NCBI GenBank assembly: GCA_017936925.1
Contig: JAGBEP010000002.1
Location: forward strand, 44,397 to 108,396
Reading direction: 5' to 3'
Source of the DNA: Clostridia bacterium
Lineage (GTDB): Bacteria > Bacillota > Clostridia > TANB77 > CAG-508
Length of the DNA stretch: 64,000 nt
Part shown: positions 1-9,739 of the stretch, in pieces
Position numbering within the stretch: position 1 is the stretch's first letter
Layout of the letters: every line of letters starts with the position of its first letter
Translations under genes and position numbers: made by a program
The notes under the pieces: generated by a model
Databases searched by the model: none
Seen by the model: the letters and a program-made list of their open reading frames with translations, nothing else
What the model was told of the DNA's origin: nothing

Positions 1-584
1 TTATGCAATATTATGAATACCCTATAAATGTTATAGAACAAGTTAATGATAATGTAATAATGTCTAAAAAGAATTATGATAAAGAAAGTGAAAAATCATA
101 TATAGCATTTGTATTAGGTTATGATTTGTTAAATAAAAAACTACAAAATTCTAGTTTCCCAGAATGTGATATTTGCTATGATACTTGTTCTTCACTCGCA
201 GAACATTTTATTAATAGTGAAGAATATAAAAACACTAATCATTCTACTTATGAAATGTTGCAAGAATGGATTGATAAAAATCCTAATTTAATAAATGAGT
301 ATATTGAAGTAGAAGAAAATAATAAAACTAGACAATTAGATAATGGAATGTATGTAATTGATGTTGGTTATAGACGAGAACAGCCTATTGCATTAGTTCA
401 ACGAGGAGAGGGCGAGTATATGGAATATGTAGTCGCTTTTAATTATAGAATTAAAAACAATAAAATTGATTGGGCTTATGGATATTACTATGATAAAGAC
501 TTAACAAAAGCAAGAGAAGATTTTAATAAAGTAATTGCAGGTGGTAATTTATCAAAAACCTTTGAAAGAAAGGAAGATAGATAA
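1..584 (+). CDS. ICE protein of unknown function, C-terminal part (5' truncated by window edge)
   Basis: The frame is open to the left edge. The visible 193 residues match the C-terminal half of the 339-aa protein at 51408-52427, whose internal Met at 51843 aligns with the Met at position 3. The start therefore lies outside the window and the ATG at 3 is internal. Conserved features are a Cys-x-x-Cys-x4-Cys cluster (PECDICYDTC) and a tail ending KTFERKEDR. There is no signal peptide and no recognised domain. It sits directly before DUF4314 in both elements, so it is a fixed member of the transfer operon, but its function is unknown. Confidence 0.85.
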   Translation, partial: MQYYEYPINVIEQVNDNVIMSKKNYDKESEKSYIAFVLGYDLLNKKLQNSSFPECDICYDTCSSLAEHFINSEEYKNTNHSTYEMLQEWIDKNPNLINEYIEVEENNKTRQLDNGMYVIDVGYRREQPIALVQRGEGEYMEYVVAFNYRIKNNKIDWAYGYYYDKDLTKAREDFNKVIAGGNLSKTFERKEDR

Positions 585-1007
585 ATGGAAGATAGAAGAA
601 AAGTTGAAATGATAAAAAAGAAATATCCAGTAGGAACAAGAATTAAATTAAATTATATGCAAGATGATTATGCAGTTCCTAGTGGAATGACGGGGACAGT
701 TGATTATGTTGATGATGAAGGTCAAATTGGTATGAGTTGGGATAATGGTAGAACATTATCCTTTATTTATGGGGTTGATAGTTTTAGCATAATTGATGAA
801 AAGCAAAAAGCATTATTTAATACAAAGTTGGCAAGTGATATGAATCGTAATGGAGAAATAGTGGAAATATTATCTTTTGAAAAAGGTAAAGATATTTATA
901 ACGACCGATATAAAGTTAAGTTTAATGATGGGACTATCAAAGATAATATTATGAGTTGTGAATTGAACTTTAATTATGAAAAAAAGAAAGATGAAAGGAG
1001 TAGATAA
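585..1007 (+). CDS. DUF4314 domain protein
   Basis: The 140-aa protein carries the DUF4314 signature in its first 65 residues: KYPVGTRIKL, then GMTGTVDYVDDEGQIGM and WDNGRTLS. This looks like a small beta-barrel fold. The C-terminal half repeats the theme more loosely (GEIVEILSFEKGKDIY). ATG follows the upstream stop directly. The copy at 52429-52851 is nearly identical. DUF4314 genes are common in transfer regions of Tn1549-like elements, but their biochemical role is not established. Confidence 0.85.
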   Translation: MEDRRKVEMIKKKYPVGTRIKLNYMQDDYAVPSGMTGTVDYVDDEGQIGMSWDNGRTLSFIYGVDSFSIIDEKQKALFNTKLASDMNRNGEIVEILSFEKGKDIYNDRYKVKFNDGTIKDNIMSCELNFNYEKKKDERSR

Positions 1008-1009
1008 AA

Positions 1010-1378
1010 TTGGAAGTTAAAATAAATAGAGAAATAAGAAACTATACGGAAAGTATATTTTTTGGACTGTCTTTAAGGCAGTTCATTTTTTCTATATTGG
1101 CTTGTGGTGTTGCAGTAATATTATATTTTGTTTTAAAAGGACACTTTGGTATTGAAACTTTATCTTGGGTATGTATTTTAGGTGCTTCGCCATTCGCTGC
1201 AATAGGCTTTATAACTTATAACGGAATGACGGCAGAAAAATTAGTATATGCGTGGATTAAGTCAGAAATATTGATACCAAAGCATTTAACTTTTAAACCA
1301 ACAAATTATTATAACGAATTATTAAAAGATAAATTAGAAAAGGAGGTTATATATGAAAACCCTAAAAATGTTATTTAA
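1010..1378 (+). CDS. prgI: PrgI family protein (VirB3-like T4SS inner-membrane component)
   Basis: 122 aa with a TTG start at 1010, supported by GAAAGGAG about 10 bases upstream and by the same TTG in the second copy. Two membrane segments lie at about residues 25-45 and 52-72, followed by a cytosolic tail with YAWIKSE and FKPTNYYNEL, typical of PrgI proteins. These pair with the VirB4 ATPase in Gram-positive type IV secretion. The 3' end overlaps virB4 by 26 bases, whereas the ICE-B copy stops 8 codons earlier without overlap. This points to translational coupling here. Confidence 0.9.
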   Translation: MEVKINREIRNYTESIFFGLSLRQFIFSILACGVAVILYFVLKGHFGIETLSWVCILGASPFAAIGFITYNGMTAEKLVYAWIKSEILIPKHLTFKPTNYYNELLKDKLEKEVIYENPKNVI

Positions 1379-3686
1379 GCAAGATAAGGAAGCATTTGTT
1401 GTTCCAAAAGGAGTACAAGATGTAATACCTGTAAATAGAATATGGGAAGATGGTGTATTTTTAGTAGGAAAAAACAAATATTCTAAATGCTATAAATTTT
1501 CAGATATAAATTATGCAGTTGCAAGTAGAAGTGATAAAGAGGGAATGTTTTTAGAATATTCTGAACTTCTTAACTCATTTGATACAGGTGCAACAACAAA
1601 ATTAACTATTATAAATAGAAGATTAAATAAAATAGATTTTGAAAAGAATATTTTATTACCATTAGCAGAAGATAAACTTGATGAATATAGAAAAGAATAT
1701 AATAAAATGTTATTAGATAAAGCAACTGGGGCTAATGGAATAATACAAGAAAAGTTTATTACTATTTCAGTAAATAAAAAGAGTATAGAAGAAGCGAGAA
1801 ATTATTTTGCAAGAATTGGTGCAGATTTAATTTCTCACTTTTCTGGTTTAGGCTCAAAGTGTGTAGAACTTGACGCAGTAGATAGATTAAGAATGTGTCA
1901 CGATTTTTATAGAGAGGGAGAAGAAAACTCTTTTAGTTTTGATTTAATTAAAACAATGAGAAAAGGACATAGTTTTAAAGATACAATATGTCCAGATAAT
2001 TTTGAATTTAAAAATGATTATTTCAAAATGGGTAAAAAGTATGGTAGAGTTATTTTCTTAAAAGAATATGCAAGTTATATTAAAGATAATATGGTTGCAG
2101 AATTAACTGACTTAAATAGAAACTTAATGATGAGTATAGATGTTGTACCAATTCCAATGGACGAGGCAGTAAGAGAAGTTGAAAATAGAAGATTAGGTGT
2201 AGAAACTAATATTACTAATTGGCAACGCAGACAAAACTCTAATAATAATTTTAGTGCAGTAATTCCTTACGATATGGAACAGCAGAGAATTGAATCAAAA
2301 GAATTTTTAGATGATTTAACTACACGAGATCAAAGAATGTTTTTATCAGTATTAACAATGGTACACACAGCAGATACCAAAGAGCAATTAGATAATGATA
2401 CAGAAAGTTTATTAACTACTGCAAGAAAACATTTATGTCAGTTTGCTATTCTTAAATGGCAACAAATGGATGGACTTAATACTGCAATGCCTTTTGGTGT
2501 TAGAAAGATAGATACTTTAAGAACTTTAACTACTGAAAGTTTAGCAGTATTTATGCCGTTTCGAGTTCAAGAAATAAATCACGAAAATGGTATTTACTAT
2601 GGACAAAATGTAATAAGTAAAAATATGATTATTGCAGATAGACGCCAACTATTAAATGGTAATAGTTTTATTCTTGGAGTATCTGGTAGTGGTAAATCAT
2701 TTACTGGTAAAAATGAAATTGTATCAGTAATATTAAGAGATCCAAACGCAGATGTAATCGTGATAGATCCAGAGCGAGAATATTCTCAACTAATAAATGC
2801 ACTAGGTGGAGAAGTAATCCATATATCAGCAACAAGTGATAATCATATTAATGCTATGGATATGAATAGTGAATATGGAGATGGAGCAAATCCTGTAATA
2901 TTAAAATCAGAGTTTATTCTTTCTTTATGTGAGCAATTAATTGGTGGTAGTAATTTAGGTCCAAAACAAAAGTCAATTATAGATAGATGTACTGCTTCTG
3001 TTTATAGACATTTTCAACAAGGAAACTATATGGGGACACCACCAACATTGCAAGATTTTAGAGAAGAATTATTGAAACAAACAGAGCCAGAAGCAAAAGA
3101 AATAGCACTTGCAATAGAATTATTTACTAATGGAAGCCTTAATACTTTTGCAAAGAATACTAATGTTGATACAGAAAATAGACTTATTTGTTATGATATA
3201 TTAGATTTAGGTAAACAATTACTTCCAATAGGAATGTTAGTTGTATTAGATAGTATTTTAAATAGAATAACAACAAATAGACAAAAAGGTAGAAATACCT
3301 TTATTTTTATTGATGAAATATATCTATTATTCCAACACGAGTATTCTGCTAATTTCTTATTCACATTATGGAAAAGAGTTCGTAAATATGGTGCATATTG
3401 TACTGGTATAACACAAAATGTTGATGACTTATTACAAAGCCATACTGCTAGAACAATGTTAGCAAACTCTGAATTTATTGTAATGTTAAATCAAGCAAGT
3501 ACAGATAGAATTGAACTTGCAAAATTATTAAATATATCAGAATTACAAATGGGATATATTACAAATGTAGGAGCAGGACAAGGTTTAGTAAAAGTCGGTA
3601 GTTCTTTAATTCCATTTATAAATAAATTCCCAACTAATACGAAACTTTATAAATTAATGACAACAAAACCGGGAGAGGGAAAATAG
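1353..3686 (+). CDS. virB4: VirB4-family conjugation ATPase
   Basis: The 777-aa protein has a Walker A motif GVSGSGKS near residue 443 and a Walker B FIFIDEIYLLF near 650, plus the TRA/VirB4 helicase-like core between them. VirB4 ATPases power substrate transfer and pilus assembly at the inner face of the membrane. Start is ATG at 1353 with AAAGGAGG upstream. The ICE-B copy (53202-55532) differs at about 18 residues by eye, while third codon positions differ often, so selection on the protein is strong. It follows prgI and precedes the C39-like gene. Confidence 0.97.
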   Translation: MKTLKMLFKQDKEAFVVPKGVQDVIPVNRIWEDGVFLVGKNKYSKCYKFSDINYAVASRSDKEGMFLEYSELLNSFDTGATTKLTIINRRLNKIDFEKNILLPLAEDKLDEYRKEYNKMLLDKATGANGIIQEKFITISVNKKSIEEARNYFARIGADLISHFSGLGSKCVELDAVDRLRMCHDFYREGEENSFSFDLIKTMRKGHSFKDTICPDNFEFKNDYFKMGKKYGRVIFLKEYASYIKDNMVAELTDLNRNLMMSIDVVPIPMDEAVREVENRRLGVETNITNWQRRQNSNNNFSAVIPYDMEQQRIESKEFLDDLTTRDQRMFLSVLTMVHTADTKEQLDNDTESLLTTARKHLCQFAILKWQQMDGLNTAMPFGVRKIDTLRTLTTESLAVFMPFRVQEINHENGIYYGQNVISKNMIIADRRQLLNGNSFILGVSGSGKSFTGKNEIVSVILRDPNADVIVIDPEREYSQLINALGGEVIHISATSDNHINAMDMNSEYGDGANPVILKSEFILSLCEQLIGGSNLGPKQKSIIDRCTASVYRHFQQGNYMGTPPTLQDFREELLKQTEPEAKEIALAIELFTNGSLNTFAKNTNVDTENRLICYDILDLGKQLLPIGMLVVLDSILNRITTNRQKGRNTFIFIDEIYLLFQHEYSANFLFTLWKRVRKYGAYCTGITQNVDDLLQSHTARTMLANSEFIVMLNQASTDRIELAKLLNISELQMGYITNVGAGQGLVKVGSSLIPFINKFPTNTKLYKLMTTKPGEGK

Positions 3687-3703
3687 AAAGTAGGTGTTAG
3701 TAA

Positions 3704-5386
3704 TTGGCAGATATTAAAACAAAAGATTCTAAACCTAAAACTATAAAGACTTTAAATAAAGCAGTAGTTGGTACTCAAAATATTAAAGATAATATAGTAA
3801 GTACCAAAGAAAAGATAAATGAAAATACTCCAAATAAGAATGATGAAAATAATATAGAATATGGTAGCAATACAATTACAGGTGCTAGTAGTATAACTGC
3901 TAGTACCGTTGCTACTAAATTTAATAAATATGGTAAAAAGTCTTTTGAAGAAACAAAAGAAAATATTATTAAATCAAAAGTAAAAATCAAAGATTTTAAG
4001 AACAAACAACTTGCTAAAAAAATGGAAAAACAAGCAGTTAAAACTGGTAAGGGAACTATTAAAACAAGTAAGAATACTATTAAGAATGGAAAGACAGCAG
4101 TAAAGACAAGTAAAGAAGTAGCAATTAAATCTCAAAGAATGGCAAAAGAAAGTGTTAAAGCAAGTAAAAGAACAATACAAACTGCAAAAGAAACGGCAAA
4201 GGCTACTGCAAGAGGAATTAAATTAGCAATAAAAGCAACTATATCTGCAATAAAAGGAATTATAGCAGGGACAAAAGCATTAATTGCTGCAATAGTTGCA
4301 GGAGGATGGGTGGCAGTTGTAGTTATATTAGTTGTATGTTTAGTTGCTTTATTATGTGGCTCAATATTTGGTATTTTCTTTTCAAGTGAGAAAACAAGTT
4401 CTAATAGTATAACAATGAAAGAAGTAGTTGCAGAATGTAATCAAGAATTTTCAGATAAATTGCAAGATATACAAGATAAAAATGAACACGACGATTATGT
4501 TTTAGATGGTAGTATGGCAAGTTGGAAAGACATATTACTTGTATATACTATAAAACAATCCAAAGGAAATAACGAAGAAGAAGTTATGACTATGGATGAA
4601 AAGAAAAAGAAAGTTGTTAAAGATATATTCTGGGATATGAATAGTGTTTCATCAGAAGTGAAAACTGAAAAGGTAACAGAACAAGGTATCAATGCAGATG
4701 AAATGCCAAAAGAAGTAGAAAAGAAAGTATTGCATATAAAATTAACATCAAAAACTGCTGAACAAATGAAGAATGAATATCACTTTAATAATAATCAACT
4801 AAAACAATATGATGAATTATCAAGTCCTAAATATGCTAGTTTATGGAGTGGTGCAATATATGGAAGTATTGATTCTGGCGAATATGTTAATTGGAGGCAA
4901 TCAGGACAAAGTTGGTCTAATATAAAAATAGGCAATACTAATAGCACATTAGGTCAGATTGGTTGTTTAGTCACATCTATATCAATATTAATTGAAAAGT
5001 CTGGTTGTAATTCAACTATAATACCATTTAACCCCGGTACTTTTTTAGAAGCATTGAATAAAAATAATGCTTTTGATAGTGGAGGTAATTTACAATATGC
5101 AGGAGTGACGAGAGCAGTACCTAACTTTAAATATGCAGGTAATGTCAATTTAAGAGAAAAATCAAGAACAGAAAAATTAGCATTAATTACTCAATACTTT
5201 AATCAAGGTTATTATTTAACAATAGAAGTAAAAGGTGCTACACCTGGTAATCAACATTGGGTAGCAATAACAGGAGTAAATGGTAATAACGTTGTTATAG
5301 TAGATCCTGCAAGAGATGGTACAGATTTATGGAGTTCTTATGAATGGAGTAAATCATCACAATTTAATTATTTTGCTGCTAATTAA
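3704..5386 (+). CDS. Membrane-anchored C39-like cysteine peptidase domain protein of the conjugation operon
   Basis: 560 aa with a TTG start at 3704, the same codon as in copy 2. The N-terminal 190 residues are Lys/Thr-rich with repeats of the type KTSKNTIKNGKTAVK. One membrane segment lies at about 200-226. A linker follows, then a C39/papain-like domain at about 380-560. Candidate catalytic residues are Cys near 421 (LGQIGCLVTS), His near 518 (GNQHWVAI) and Asp near 534 (IVDPARDG). Family knowledge suggests an extracytoplasmic role such as wall opening or protein processing during mating. The actual substrate is unknown. Confidence 0.82.
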   Translation: MADIKTKDSKPKTIKTLNKAVVGTQNIKDNIVSTKEKINENTPNKNDENNIEYGSNTITGASSITASTVATKFNKYGKKSFEETKENIIKSKVKIKDFKNKQLAKKMEKQAVKTGKGTIKTSKNTIKNGKTAVKTSKEVAIKSQRMAKESVKASKRTIQTAKETAKATARGIKLAIKATISAIKGIIAGTKALIAAIVAGGWVAVVVILVVCLVALLCGSIFGIFFSSEKTSSNSITMKEVVAECNQEFSDKLQDIQDKNEHDDYVLDGSMASWKDILLVYTIKQSKGNNEEEVMTMDEKKKKVVKDIFWDMNSVSSEVKTEKVTEQGINADEMPKEVEKKVLHIKLTSKTAEQMKNEYHFNNNQLKQYDELSSPKYASLWSGAIYGSIDSGEYVNWRQSGQSWSNIKIGNTNSTLGQIGCLVTSISILIEKSGCNSTIIPFNPGTFLEALNKNNAFDSGGNLQYAGVTRAVPNFKYAGNVNLREKSRTEKLALITQYFNQGYYLTIEVKGATPGNQHWVAITGVNGNNVVIVDPARDGTDLWSSYEWSKSSQFNYFAAN

Positions 5387-5473
5387 ATGATTAAATCATT
5401 AATTAAATTGTTTATAGGTTTAGTAATCTTAATTATTAAAATTAAAAAGGTTATTTCTAAAATAAAGAAATAG
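5387..5473 (+). CDS. 28-aa hydrophobic peptide, conserved in both ICEs
   Basis: The ATG follows the TAA of the C39-like gene with no gap. The product begins MIKSLIKLFIGLVILIIK and ends KKVISKIKK: one membrane helix with a basic tail. Copy 2 at 57955-58041 has the same position and exactly the same length (28 codons), with a diverged helix but the same KKVIS-IKK tail. Conserved length and position argue for a real gene read by translational coupling. Its 3' end also forms a hairpin (5450-5480). The function is unknown. Confidence 0.6.
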   Translation: MIKSLIKLFIGLVILIIKIKKVISKIKK

Positions 5474-5480
5474 CCTTGAT
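5450..5480 (+). terminator. Hairpin at the end of the transfer operon
   Basis: AAGGTTATTTC pairs with GAAATAGCCTT over 11 base pairs, with one G-U. In copy 2 (58013-58048) the same stem is perfect because the opposite base changed, which is a covariation. There is no T-run, so it may be an RNA-processing or stabilising end, or a weak terminator. Confidence 0.5.
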
Positions 5481-5503
5481 ACATAGAAAATATGGAAGAA
5501 AAA

Positions 5504-5512
5504 TGATATAAT
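5504..5512 (+). promoter_or_regulatory. Extended -10 promoter for the 270-aa cargo gene
   Basis: TGATATAAT matches the extended -10 pattern (TG-N-TATAAT), 39 bases before the ATG at 5551. No -35 box with good spacing is seen. Confidence 0.5.
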
Positions 5513-5550
5513 AGCAACTAAATATTATAATCTTATGAAGGGAGTATATT

Positions 5551-6363
5551 ATGATAGATTTAGTTGAATATTATAAAAATAATGTAAAAAAGGATGATTA
5601 TTATTATAGATTTTACGAGGAACTTATTACAATTCCAGAAAAAAAACAAAAGCAAATGGAAGAAGCATTCTGGTTTGATGACGGAGATTATATAAATGAT
5701 ACTAGATATGAGGTATTTGATGAAGAAGACGCAATTAAAAGATTTAAAGAATTATGCGATCCTAATGAAGATATGACCTCAAACAATACTAATATAGAAT
5801 TGTTTTATTTTATATGCTTTTATTTAAAAAGTTCTGGTTTTGTTTTGAAAGAATTTCCAAGATTATTAGAAAGACCACCATTAGAACCTTTTAAATTCAC
5901 ATATAATGAAATAAGAAATAGAGCAATAGAAAAGGGGATGGCTGATGAAAATGGTACAGTAAAATATAATACTAGAAGAATGATAATAGCAGATTTTCAT
6001 TTCGTAAAAGAAAATTCAAGTATAAAAGTAGATGATGATATAAATAAAAAATTTCAAGAAATATCAACGAGAAATGCAAAATTTGAGGCTATGACAACCG
6101 ATGAAAAGATTAAAGAAATTATTAATTTTATTGAAAACATTTTAAAAGAAAATGGTAAATATATAAAACTTGATTATGAAACTATTGCATTAAATACACT
6201 AAATGATGAAACTATTACTTCATTTAAGAAGAAGATACAATGTTTTAGACATTCTTCTGACGAAGCAATAAAAGAAAGAAATAATTTTACTGAAAAGCAA
6301 AAGAAATTTATTATTGATTATGGTATTATGCTATGTAATTTGATTTATTATAATAAAAATTAA
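5551..6363 (+). CDS. Unrecognised 270-aa cytosolic cargo protein
   Basis: It has its own extended -10 promoter and an AAGGGAG ribosome site. The protein is acidic and helical, with no signal peptide or membrane segment. The C-terminal 90 residues (from about 180) form an all-helical block with FRHSSDEAIKERNNF and then a hydrophobic helix (DYGIMLCNLIYY). The layout recalls C-terminal domains of abortive-infection or HEPN-like proteins, but no complete R-x4-6-H motif is visible, so this is only a guess. It sits in cargo zone 1, where ICE-B carries different genes. Confidence 0.75.
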   Translation: MIDLVEYYKNNVKKDDYYYRFYEELITIPEKKQKQMEEAFWFDDGDYINDTRYEVFDEEDAIKRFKELCDPNEDMTSNNTNIELFYFICFYLKSSGFVLKEFPRLLERPPLEPFKFTYNEIRNRAIEKGMADENGTVKYNTRRMIIADFHFVKENSSIKVDDDINKKFQEISTRNAKFEAMTTDEKIKEIINFIENILKENGKYIKLDYETIALNTLNDETITSFKKKIQCFRHSSDEAIKERNNFTEKQKKFIIDYGIMLCNLIYYNKN

Positions 6364-6377
6364 AAAAATTTTTAAAA

Positions 6378-6411
6378 TGTAACTTAGTTGTAACTTTGGA
6401 TATTTTATAAT
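6378..6411 (+). promoter_or_regulatory. Promoter with OmpR-type direct repeats before the ABC transporter
   Basis: TGTAACTT occurs at 6378 and again at 6389, a period of exactly 11 bases. A TATAAT -10 box follows at 6406. No good -35 box is present. Tandem repeats one helical turn apart over the -35 region are typical activator sites for OmpR/PhoB response regulators, so the regulator at 9797 is the likely ligand. Confidence 0.7.
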
Positions 6412-6441
6412 GTAAATGTAAAAAGAAAGGAGTTTTTAGTT

Positions 6442-7113
6442 ATGGAAATTTTAAAAGTAGATAATCTAACTAAAATTTATGGTAAAGATTCAACTAAAGT
6501 TGTTGCATTAGATCATATTTCTTTTTCGGTAGAAAAAGGCGAATTTGTAGCGATTGTTGGTGCATCAGGATCAGGTAAATCAACACTACTACATTTGATT
6601 GGAGGTGTTGACCGACCAACTTCTGGCAAAGTATTTATTGATGGCAAAGATATATTTAATTTCAATGATGATAAACTTGCTATATTTAGAAGAAGACAAG
6701 TCGGTTTAATTTATCAATTCTATAATTTAATCCCTATATTAAATGTAGAAGAAAATATAACACTACCACTTTCTTTAGATAATCGTGAGGTTGATAAAGA
6801 AAAATTAGACAATATGTTAAAATTATTAGGATTACAAAATAGAAAGAATCATCTTCCTAATGAATTATCTGGAGGACAACAACAAAGAACAAGTATAGGT
6901 CGTGCCTTAATCACTAACCCTACAATTATACTTGCTGATGAGCCAACTGGTAACTTGGATTCTAAATCAAGTGATGAAATAGTTGCTCTACTAAAAAAAT
7001 CAAATAAAGAGCTTAATCAAACAATTATAATGATTACTCACAATATGGAAATTGCAAAAGTGGCTGATAGGATAATAAAAATTGAAGATGGAAAAATTGT
7101 TGAGGAGGTATAA
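6442..7113 (+). CDS. ABC transporter ATP-binding protein (MacB/BceA type)
   Basis: 223 aa with Walker A GASGSGKST at about 40-48, signature LSGGQQQR near 143 and Walker B ILADEPTGNLD near 165, the spacing typical of the MacB/LolD/BceA subfamily. It would drive the FtsX-like permease encoded 3 bases downstream. AAAGGAG lies upstream of the ATG. In Bacillota such pairs usually sense or remove antimicrobial peptides or act in envelope stress. The linked two-component system supports that type of role, but the substrate cannot be read from the sequence. Confidence 0.93.
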   Translation: MEILKVDNLTKIYGKDSTKVVALDHISFSVEKGEFVAIVGASGSGKSTLLHLIGGVDRPTSGKVFIDGKDIFNFNDDKLAIFRRRQVGLIYQFYNLIPILNVEENITLPLSLDNREVDKEKLDNMLKLLGLQNRKNHLPNELSGGQQQRTSIGRALITNPTIILADEPTGNLDSKSSDEIVALLKKSNKELNQTIIMITHNMEIAKVADRIIKIEDGKIVEEV

Positions 7114-7115
7114 AT

Positions 7116-9734
7116 ATGAACTTACTTAACAAATTAACAATTAAAAATCTTAAATTAAATAAGAAAAGAACTATTGTTACTATTATTGGTATTATGTTAT
7201 CAGTAGCTTTAATAACTGCTGTAGCATCTATTTATGCTAGTGGAATAAAATCATTAATAAAATTTGAAACACACGAAAAAGGAAATTTTCATACTGTTTT
7301 TTATGATGTTCCTATGACTGATATAGATGTATTTGAGAATAACCGAAATATTGAAACCTTAAATATAACAAAAAGTATAGGTTATGCTAAAATAGATTCA
7401 AAAAATGAATATAAACCTTATGCTTATATAAAAGCATTTACAAAAGATTCATTAAATAATTTATCAGTTAAATTAGTTAAAGGAAAACTTCCTGAAAATG
7501 AAAATGAAATAATTATACCTACACATTTACAAACAAATGGTAGATTGTTTCTAAATATTGGTGATTCAATCACTTTAGATATAGGAAAAAGAATTGATAA
7601 TAGTAATTATGAATTAAATCAAAATAATCCATATCAAAAAACTGATGAAGAAAATGGCGAATCTATAGTTGAAACAATATCAAAAACATATAAAATAGTT
7701 GGTATTATAGAAAGACCAGCCACCAATATTGAGAGTTATTCTGCACCAGGATATACATTTATAACTTATATTGGTGAAAATAAATTAATTGGTAATGTTG
7801 ATATATATGCAAGATTTACAAAAGATGGTGTTAAAAACAGTTATGAAACTATTGCTAATATATTAGGTGTTGATGCTACATTATTTAAAAAAGTAAATAA
7901 TCAAGAGGGAGCATCAAATGAAGATATAGAAGAATATCTAAAACAAATGGATAAAGCTAAATATAGCAATATAAATGTAAATACTTATTTAATAGCTTTA
8001 GAAACAAATCCTATATCAAATAGTGGGATTGGTGGTTTAGGTATTGTTGTAGGAATTGTAATAGGAATAATTGTATTTACTTCTATATTCTGTATTAAAA
8101 ATAGTTTTGATATTTCTATTACAGAGAAAATTAAGCAATATGGTATGTTAAGAAGTATTGGTGCTACTAAAAAACAAATTAAAAGAAATGTATTTTACGA
8201 AGCTACAATATTAGGTGTGATTGGTATTCCACTAGGCATTTTACTAGGATTTATAGCTTCACTTATATTAATTGTTATTAGTAATTATTATTTGGCTGAT
8301 TCATTTGCAGAGGGTTTAAAATTAGAATTTGCATTTTCTTGGTTAGCTATTTTAGTAGCAATTTTACTTGGTATTGTAACTATCTACTTCTCTGCATTTA
8401 GAAGTGCAAAACGAGCTTCAAAAGTATCTCCAATAGATTCTATTAGAAATAGTGCTAATATAAAAATAAATCCTAAAAAAATCAAATCACCTAAATTAAT
8501 AAAAAACATATTTGGTATGGGTGGTGAAATATCATTTAAAAATTTAAAAAGAAATAAGAAAAAATATAGAACTACAGTTATCTCAATAGTTGTATCAGTA
8601 TTTGTATTTATTGCTTTATCTGGATTTATGGGATTAGCATTTCAACAAGTAGATCACGAATTAGAAATATCAGATTTCAATATTTCATTAAGCACAAGTA
8701 ATATGAATACAGAATCCTATAATAAATTTATAGAAACAACTAAACTAAATGGCATTGAAGATTATTCTATATTTAGAAATAGCGAAATATCATTTACAGG
8801 AAATCATTATAATAAAGAATATCAAGAATTATTAAAGTTAGAACTTAATCCAAATACTCCTACTTATTTATCAATAATATCTATTGGTAAAGATCAATAT
8901 AAAAAGTATGTTAATTCATTAGGTTTAAATTATGATGATATAAAAGACAAAGCTATACTTGTAGATAAAGAATATGTTACAACCTATGATGATAATGACA
9001 AATTAATCACTAAATATATAAGAGAGTTTAATTTTAATAAAGGTGATGTAATTGATTCAACTATAACTTCAACAAATAAAAATGTAAAATTTGAAATTGG
9101 CGAAGTAACAGAAATAAAACCTTTTGGATTAAAAGGTATTAATGCTAGATGGATTATTGTTAGTGATGAAGTTTTTGATGAAGTTGCTAAATCTCCATCT
9201 CTAGCAATTTATTACAAATCGAAAGATGCCAATAAGTTACAAAATGAACTTGATGAGTATTTAAAGGGCGAAAATTATAGTATTAATAATATAGATGAAA
9301 ATGTTAAGACAATGAGTAACTTATTTACATTGATAGGAATATTCTTATATGGATTTATAATTGTTATTTCATTAATAGGAATTACTAATATATTCAATAC
9401 TATTACTACTAATATGGAATTAAGAAAGCAAGAATTTGCAATGTTAAAATCAGTTGGTATGACAACAAAAGAATTTAATAGGATGATAAGATTAGAAAGT
9501 TTATTTATGGGTGTTAAATCATTATTCTTTGGTATTCCTATTGGAATAGCATTATCTTATATAATTTATCACTTCCTATCTGAAGAATCAGGAATACCTT
9601 ACAAACTTCCTATAGTTGCTATTATAATATCTATCGCTGTTGTATTTATACTTATTTCATTGATTATGAAGTATTCAATGAGTAAAATTAATAAACAAAA
9701 TACTATTGAAACAATTAGAAATGAAAATATCTAG
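7116..9734 (+). CDS. FtsX-like ABC transporter permease
   Basis: 872 aa. An N-terminal membrane anchor (about 18-42) is followed by a large extracytoplasmic region, a three-helix FtsX block (about 305-440, containing QYGMLRSIGATKKQIKRN), a second anchor near 485-510, another large external region and a second FtsX block (about 735-865, containing KQEFAMLKSVGMTTKEF). This duplicated FtsX layout fits MacB-like/Vex-like exporters of about 800-900 residues. It is co-transcribed with the ATPase and followed by a tetraloop hairpin. Confidence 0.92.
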   Translation: MNLLNKLTIKNLKLNKKRTIVTIIGIMLSVALITAVASIYASGIKSLIKFETHEKGNFHTVFYDVPMTDIDVFENNRNIETLNITKSIGYAKIDSKNEYKPYAYIKAFTKDSLNNLSVKLVKGKLPENENEIIIPTHLQTNGRLFLNIGDSITLDIGKRIDNSNYELNQNNPYQKTDEENGESIVETISKTYKIVGIIERPATNIESYSAPGYTFITYIGENKLIGNVDIYARFTKDGVKNSYETIANILGVDATLFKKVNNQEGASNEDIEEYLKQMDKAKYSNINVNTYLIALETNPISNSGIGGLGIVVGIVIGIIVFTSIFCIKNSFDISITEKIKQYGMLRSIGATKKQIKRNVFYEATILGVIGIPLGILLGFIASLILIVISNYYLADSFAEGLKLEFAFSWLAILVAILLGIVTIYFSAFRSAKRASKVSPIDSIRNSANIKINPKKIKSPKLIKNIFGMGGEISFKNLKRNKKKYRTTVISIVVSVFVFIALSGFMGLAFQQVDHELEISDFNISLSTSNMNTESYNKFIETTKLNGIEDYSIFRNSEISFTGNHYNKEYQELLKLELNPNTPTYLSIISIGKDQYKKYVNSLGLNYDDIKDKAILVDKEYVTTYDDNDKLITKYIREFNFNKGDVIDSTITSTNKNVKFEIGEVTEIKPFGLKGINARWIIVSDEVFDEVAKSPSLAIYYKSKDANKLQNELDEYLKGENYSINNIDENVKTMSNLFTLIGIFLYGFIIVISLIGITNIFNTITTNMELRKQEFAMLKSVGMTTKEFNRMIRLESLFMGVKSLFFGIPIGIALSYIIYHFLSEESGIPYKLPIVAIIISIAVVFILISLIMKYSMSKINKQNTIETIRNENI

Positions 9735-9739
9735 TATAG

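Noticed and set aside
1..5473. Duplication as an assembly artefact of 51843-58041
   Set aside because: The copies differ at many synonymous sites, in gene content (192-aa cassette) and in flanking cargo.
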